NCBI GenBank assembly: GCA_947177695.1
Contig: CAMWVO010000065.1
Coordinates: forward strand, 1 to 8,134
Length of the DNA: 8,134 nt
Origin: an uncultured Clostridia bacterium
Lineage (GTDB): Bacteria; Bacillota; Clostridia; Oscillospirales; Ruminococcaceae
Direction of reading: 5' to 3'
Shown here: positions 4,972 through 8,134 of the stretch, piece by piece
Layout of the letters: the number at the start of each line of letters is the position of its first letter
How positions within the stretch are numbered: position 1 is the stretch's first letter
Position numbers and translations under genes: made by a program
The notes under the pieces: model-generated
Databases searched by the model: none
What the model saw: only the letters and a program-made list of their open reading frames with translations
Told to the model about the DNA's origin: nothing

Positions 4972-5961
4972 TTTGGGATTGAAATTTTGGGAATGGGCTC
5001 CTACAGTCCGTCGCTTCGAGTGACAAACGACGACCTGGCGAAGATCGTCGAGACCAACGACGAGTGGATAAGCACAAGGACAGGCATAAAGTCAAGAGGT
5101 CTTTCAAACGGCGAGCCTACATGGGAAATGGGTCTTAAAGCCGCCGAGGAAGCCGTAAAGAACGCGGGGATAGACCCTGCGGACATAGGTCTGGTCATTG
5201 ATACGACCATTACGAATGATTTCTACACACCCTCCGCTGCCTGCGTTATACAGAGCAAGATCGGAGCGGTCAACGCGGGCGCGTATGACCTTAACGCCGC
5301 CTGCTCGGGATTTGTTTATGCTGTGGACGCGGCTAAGCGGTATTTGCAGACCGATCCCGATATGAAGTACATTCTCATCGTTGCCAACGAGACCCTGTCA
5401 AGGATAACCGACTATACCGACCGTTCAACCTGCGTTTTGTTCGGGGACGGCGCGGCTGCGGCTGTAATAGGACGCTCTGAGAAGCTTTTCACAAGCTTTA
5501 TAGGCGCGGACGGCTCGGGAGCGCATTTCCTGTACGCGAAAAGCCATAAGGTGAACCACCCCCTCAGAACGGAAAAGGATACCATAGACGAGGGCGAATT
5601 TGCCGCGGGAACTACTTATCTTGTTCAGGACGGCAAGGAGGTCTACAAGTTTGCCACAAAGGCTCTGCCCATGGCTGCTCAAAAAGCGGCGGAGAAGATC
5701 GGTCTCGACCTTAACACCGTGGACTGGTTCGTTCCCCATCAGGCTAACATAAGAATTATTGAGACGGCGGCTAAAAACCTTGGAGTTTCCATGGATAAAT
5801 TTATTGTGAATATCGCAAACCACGGCAATACATCAAGCGCGTCCATACCTATCGCTTTAAGCGAAGCCATTGCCGACGGAACGGTCAAAAAGGGAGACAG
5901 GCTCTGTCTCGTTGGCTTCGGAGCGGGTCTTACAATGGGCTGCGTGATACTGGACTACTAA
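4969..5961 (+). CDS. fabH: 3-oxoacyl-ACP synthase III, FabH
   Basis: Complete 330-residue FabH (counting from the TTG at 4969), the cytoplasmic condensing enzyme that joins an acyl-CoA primer to malonyl-ACP and starts each fatty acid. Seen, in this numbering: TNDEWISTRTGI (29-40), DLNAACSGF (107-115) with nucleophile Cys112, FGDGAAAAV (158-166), VPHQANIRI (255-263) with catalytic His257, and NIANHGNTSSAS (281-292) with Asn287, followed by the C-terminal GFGAGLTMG. Length and the Cys-His-Asn triad fit the family closely. The gene is divergent from fabD and leads a plus-strand run with a membrane protein gene and fabG. The long structured leader suggests control beyond the promoter. Primer choice (acetyl-CoA or branched-chain acyl-CoA) cannot be read from the sequence. 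Confidence 0.96.
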   Translation: MFGIEILGMGSYSPSLRVTNDDLAKIVETNDEWISTRTGIKSRGLSNGEPTWEMGLKAAEEAVKNAGIDPADIGLVIDTTITNDFYTPSAACVIQSKIGAVNAGAYDLNAACSGFVYAVDAAKRYLQTDPDMKYILIVANETLSRITDYTDRSTCVLFGDGAAAAVIGRSEKLFTSFIGADGSGAHFLYAKSHKVNHPLRTEKDTIDEGEFAAGTTYLVQDGKEVYKFATKALPMAAQKAAEKIGLDLNTVDWFVPHQANIRIIETAAKNLGVSMDKFIVNIANHGNTSSASIPIALSEAIADGTVKKGDRLCLVGFGAGLTMGCVILDY

Positions 5962-5995
5962 GTGCAGCTTTAAATTTGCGTAAGGAGGGCTGAGA

Positions 5996-6394
5996 ATGCT
6001 TGACGATTATGTTGCCGCGGAAACCTGGGATATGCTTTGCCTTTATGCACAGCGGGCATTTGAGGCTTTTACCCAGAAAAGCGTGATACTGCTTATCATA
6101 CAGGGAGTATTGATACTGTTTTCTTTGTGGGACAGAAACGTACGCTTTTTTGCGCTTTTGTCCGCAATGAGCCTGTATTCGGTCTACGGCAGCGCGGCAT
6201 GGATAAGCGTCCGCAGAATGGAGCTTGCGGCAAAACAGCTCAGCGAAACAAGACGCAGACAGTTTATGCTCGCTCTTGACGTAAGGCATAAGAACACGTC
6301 TTACAGCGAGATGATATTTATTCCCGAAGAAAACGGCAGCGAGGATAATTACGGAATGACGAACAGATTTTACGGTTCGGGATATGCGTTTTAA
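5996..6394 (+). CDS. Small two-span membrane protein between fabH and fabG
   Basis: I do not recognise this 132-residue protein. It is supported as a real gene by a strong AAGGAGG site (5982-5988) 7 bases before ATG, a clean fit in a 34-base gap after fabH and a 24-base gap to fabG. Two hydrophobic segments are visible (about residues 28-45 and 51-71) with a very short loop (DRNVR), forming a hairpin in the membrane. The following amphipathic stretch is basic (RR at 73-74, RRR at 86-88), so both ends should be cytoplasmic. The last 40 residues are polar with several aromatic residues. No catalytic motif is seen. Its position hints at a link to fatty-acid synthesis or membrane state, which is inference only. 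Confidence 0.8.
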   Translation: MLDDYVAAETWDMLCLYAQRAFEAFTQKSVILLIIQGVLILFSLWDRNVRFFALLSAMSLYSVYGSAAWISVRRMELAAKQLSETRRRQFMLALDVRHKNTSYSEMIFIPEENGSEDNYGMTNRFYGSGYAF

Positions 6395-6418
6395 ATAAAT
6401 TTGAAAGGAACTACGGTT

Positions 6419-7165
6419 ATGTCTGATACATCAAAAACAGCGGTAATTACAGGCTCGTCCAGAGGAATAGGCGCGGCTATCGCGCTTCGTCTTGCAAAGG
6501 ACGGCTTTAACATAGCGCTCAACGACCTTAACGAGGGTATGTTCGAGAATAACAGCATTGCGGAGGATATCCGCGCTCTGGGCGTGGAAGCTGAAATATT
6601 CTGCGCGGACGTTTCCAACTACAGCCAGTGCGAGGAAATGGTCAAGGCGGTAAAGGAACGCTTCGGCACTATCGACGTGCTTGTCAACAACGCGGGAATA
6701 ACCCGCGACGGTCTCATGGCGAGAATGCCCGAGGAGCAGTACGACATGGTCATCGCGGTAAATCAGAAAAGCGTTTTCAACATGATGAAGCTTGCGGGAA
6801 ACGTTATGATACGCCAGAAGCAGGGCAGGATAGTCAATCTTGCCTCCGTGGCGGGTCTGTACGGAAACCCCGGACAGATAAACTATTCCGCTTCAAAGGC
6901 GGCTATAATCGGCATGACCAAGACTGCCGCAAAGGAGCTGGGTTCGAGAAACATAAACGTAAACGCAGTTGCCCCCGGCTTTATCAAGACGCCCATGACG
7001 GATAAGCTCACCGAGGAGCAGAGAGCGAAAATGCTTGAAGCTATCGCAATGAAGCGTTACGGCGAGGTTGAGGAGATCGCGGGCGTGGTGTCTTTCCTCT
7101 GCTCGGAGGATTCCTCTTATGTAACGGGTCAGACCATAGAAATTTCGGGCGGACTCTCCATGTAA
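6419..7165 (+). CDS. fabG: 3-oxoacyl-ACP reductase FabG
   Basis: Complete 248-residue short-chain dehydrogenase matching FabG, which reduces 3-ketoacyl-ACP to 3-hydroxyacyl-ACP in the cytoplasm. Seen: cofactor loop TGSSRGIG (11-18), ADVS (63-66), NNAGITRDGLMARM (90-103), and the catalytic tetrad Asn115, Ser143 (LASVAG), Tyr156 and Lys160 (YSASK), each shifted five places from E. coli. The PGFIKTPMT and TGQTIEISGG ends are typical. Asp36 (ALNDLN) at the end of strand 2 is a residue often linked to NADH use, while Arg15 before GIG favours NADPH, so the cofactor is uncertain. ATG at 6419 follows AAAGGA (6404-6409) with 9 bases; an in-frame TTG at 6401 precedes that site and is not the start. Downstream hairpins separate it from fabF. 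Confidence 0.95.
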   Translation: MSDTSKTAVITGSSRGIGAAIALRLAKDGFNIALNDLNEGMFENNSIAEDIRALGVEAEIFCADVSNYSQCEEMVKAVKERFGTIDVLVNNAGITRDGLMARMPEEQYDMVIAVNQKSVFNMMKLAGNVMIRQKQGRIVNLASVAGLYGNPGQINYSASKAAIIGMTKTAAKELGSRNINVNAVAPGFIKTPMTDKLTEEQRAKMLEAIAMKRYGEVEEIAGVVSFLCSEDSSYVTGQTIEISGGLSM

Positions 7166-7168
7166 CAG

Positions 7169-7183
7169 GCGGGGAGCCCCCGC
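7169..7183 (+). repeat. Hairpin just after the fabG stop
   Basis: GCGGGG (7169-7174) pairs with CCCCGC (7178-7183) around AGC, four bases past the stop codon. It overlaps the start of the second dispersed repeat, and CAGTG (7187-7191) with CACTG (7199-7203) can form a further small stem. No T-run follows, so full termination is unlikely. Confidence 0.45.
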
Positions 7184-7250
7184 GGGCAGTGTCACCCCCA
7201 CTGTAAGATACTGCAAAAATTTACTTTGCACAGCCCCCTCAAGGGGGCGG
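7176..7250. repeat. Dispersed hairpin repeat, copy 2
   Basis: GCCCCCGCGGGC, three bases, GTCACCCCCA (7191-7200), 31 bases, and AGCCCCCTCAAGGGGGCGG (7232-7250). It lies in the same orientation as the copy at 1313-1388. About half of the 31 spacer bases are shared by eye, with ACTTT the best kept part. No T-run follows, so here it is at most a weak terminator or a stabilising structure between fabG and fabF. Confidence 0.7.
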
Positions 7251-7251
7251 G

Positions 7252-7284
7252 CAGGTATTGATATGACCTGAAATTTTGACAGGT
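7252..7284. promoter_or_regulatory. Alternating CAGGT / ACCTG half-sites before fabF
   Basis: CAGGT (7252-7256), ACCTG (7266-7270) and CAGGT (7280-7284) alternate in orientation with exactly 9 bases between each. The last copy overlaps the end of the -35 box. The regular spacing suggests a binding site for a dimeric regulator; none is recognised. Confidence 0.35.
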
Positions 7285-7303
7285 TGCTTCTTATCTCTAT
7301 CTT
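7276..7303 (+). promoter_or_regulatory. Possible promoter of fabF
   Basis: A perfect -35 box TTGACA (7276-7281) is followed after 16 bases by a weak -10 TATCTT (7298-7303, 4 of 6). It would let fabF be transcribed independently of the fabH-fabG run, past the hairpin repeat. The -35 box overlaps a set of alternating CAGGT/ACCTG words. Confidence 0.5.
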
Positions 7304-7337
7304 CTATTCTCTAACATGAAAGGATTTGTTTAAATAT

Positions 7338-8134
7338 ATGAAAAGAGTTGTTATAACAGGAATGGGCGTGGTTTCCCCCGTGGGAAACACCATTGAGGAC
7401 TTTTGGAACAGTCTTAAAGCGGGAAAGCACGGATTCAGCTTTGTAAATGACGTTACAGGCGACGATTTCGACGTTAAGATCGCCGCAAGGGTAAAGGATT
7501 TTTCCTGCGAAAAATACGTGGACAAAAAGGAAGCCCGCCGTATGGACAGGTTTACCCAGTTCTCGGTGACGGCGGCTATGGACGCTCTGGAGGACAGCGG
7601 TTCGGATTTCAAGGATCTTGATCCTTTCCGCGCGGGAGTTATCTTCGGCGTTGGTATAGGCGGTCTTAACCTTACGCTTCAGGAGCATGAAAAGTTCCTT
7701 GAAAAGGGTGCGGACAGGATATCCGTGTTCTATGTGCCCATGATGATCGGCAACATGGCTGCGGGAACTATTTCCATGCGCACAGGCTTCAAGGGGGACA
7801 ACTTCTGCTCCACAACAGCCTGCGCTTCGTCGGCTCATGCTATCGGCGAGGCTTTCAGAAAGATTAAGGACGGCTACCTTGACGTTTGCATTGCGGGCGG
7901 AGCGGAGTCCTGCGTGGGTACTTTCGCGCTGGGCGGCTTCAACAACATGAAAGCTCTGCCCCGTTCCGACGACCTTGACAGATGCTCCATACCCTTTGAC
8001 GCTGAAAGAAACGGCTTCGTTCTCGGCGAGGGCAGCGGCGCGCTTATCCTTGAAGAGCTTGAACACGCAAAGGCACGCGGCGCAAAAATCTACGCCGAGA
8101 TCGCGGGATACGGCGCAACCTGCGCCGCTTACCA
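7338..8134 (+). CDS. fabF: 3-oxoacyl-ACP synthase II FabF, cut by the window end
   Basis: The first 265 residues of FabF, the condensing enzyme that extends acyl-ACP with malonyl-ACP. Seen: MKRVVITGMGVVSPVGN (1-17), the helix MDRFTQFSVTAA (69-80), the GVGIGGL loop (104-110), STTACASSAHAIGEA (158-172) with nucleophile Cys162, CIAGGAES (184-191), LPRSDDLDRCSIPFDAERNG (207-226) and GEGSGALILEE (230-240). The two catalytic histidines and C-terminal lobe would lie past base 8134, so completeness cannot be judged. The start is chosen from the conserved amino end; the nearest ribosome-like site AAAGGA (7319-7324) is 13 bases away, longer than usual. Expected neighbours beyond the edge, by analogy with other Firmicutes, are accB and fabZ. 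Confidence 0.95.
   Translation, partial: MKRVVITGMGVVSPVGNTIEDFWNSLKAGKHGFSFVNDVTGDDFDVKIAARVKDFSCEKYVDKKEARRMDRFTQFSVTAAMDALEDSGSDFKDLDPFRAGVIFGVGIGGLNLTLQEHEKFLEKGADRISVFYVPMMIGNMAAGTISMRTGFKGDNFCSTTACASSAHAIGEAFRKIKDGYLDVCIAGGAESCVGTFALGGFNNMKALPRSDDLDRCSIPFDAERNGFVLGEGSGALILEELEHAKARGAKIYAEIAGYGATCAAY

Noticed and set aside
6401..6418. An upstream TTG start for FabG
   Set aside because: The ribosome site AAAGGA lies after that TTG and before the ATG at 6419, which gives the usual FabG length.
7316..7333. An ATG just upstream of fabF
   Set aside because: Its frame ends after five codons and it overlaps the likely fabF ribosome site.
7311..8066. A 251-residue open frame antisense to fabF
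   Set aside because: fabF is unmistakable on the plus strand; the antisense frame has no known motif.

Overview
The window reads as chromosomal DNA of an anaerobic Firmicute, most likely a Ruminococcus-like member of the Oscillospiraceae (Clostridia). This rests on Firmicute-style AGGAGG ribosome sites, Bacillus/Clostridium-like sigma-A promoters, a discrete type II fatty-acid synthase, and a GH130 mannoside phosphorylase close to those of gut and rumen bacteria. The species is not determined.

Bases 1-220 hold a hairpin-rich GC segment and then an AT-rich promoter region with several repeated half-sites. It drives a complete GH130_2-type beta-1,4-mannooligosaccharide phosphorylase gene (221-1261), which takes part in cytoplasmic mannan breakdown. 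A run of hairpins ending in a strong two-way terminator (1262-1425) separates it from the next block.

Bases 1426-4674 are four closely spaced minus-strand genes, read right to left: fabD (malonyl-CoA:ACP transacylase), a stand-alone SCP2 lipid-carrier-like protein, an AroE-family shikimate dehydrogenase with an atypical cofactor-binding loop, and an unrecognised membrane protein with a helical repeat-like domain and an acidic tail. The spacings of 23, 12 and 37 bases suggest one operon.

Bases 4675-4968 are a control region between fabD and fabH. The best predicted promoters cross: the fabH promoter lies on the fabD side and the fabD promoter on the fabH side, so the two 5' leaders would overlap in antisense by roughly 28 bases. 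Palindromes sit on the promoter hexamers and share an 8-base word, which makes this the most attractive regulatory site in the window.

Bases 4969-8134 are the plus-strand block: fabH (TTG start), an unrecognised 132-residue membrane protein, fabG, a second copy of a hairpin repeat also found after the GH130 gene, a candidate fabF promoter, and fabF running off the window end. FabD supplies malonyl-ACP, FabH primes, FabF elongates and FabG reduces the 3-keto group. No acyl carrier protein, dehydratase or enoyl reductase gene lies between these genes. No tRNA, rRNA, CRISPR array, insertion sequence or phage gene is visible. I see no clearly new large system; the less ordinary content is the regulatory DNA, the dispersed repeat and the unexplained genes tied to the fatty-acid block.
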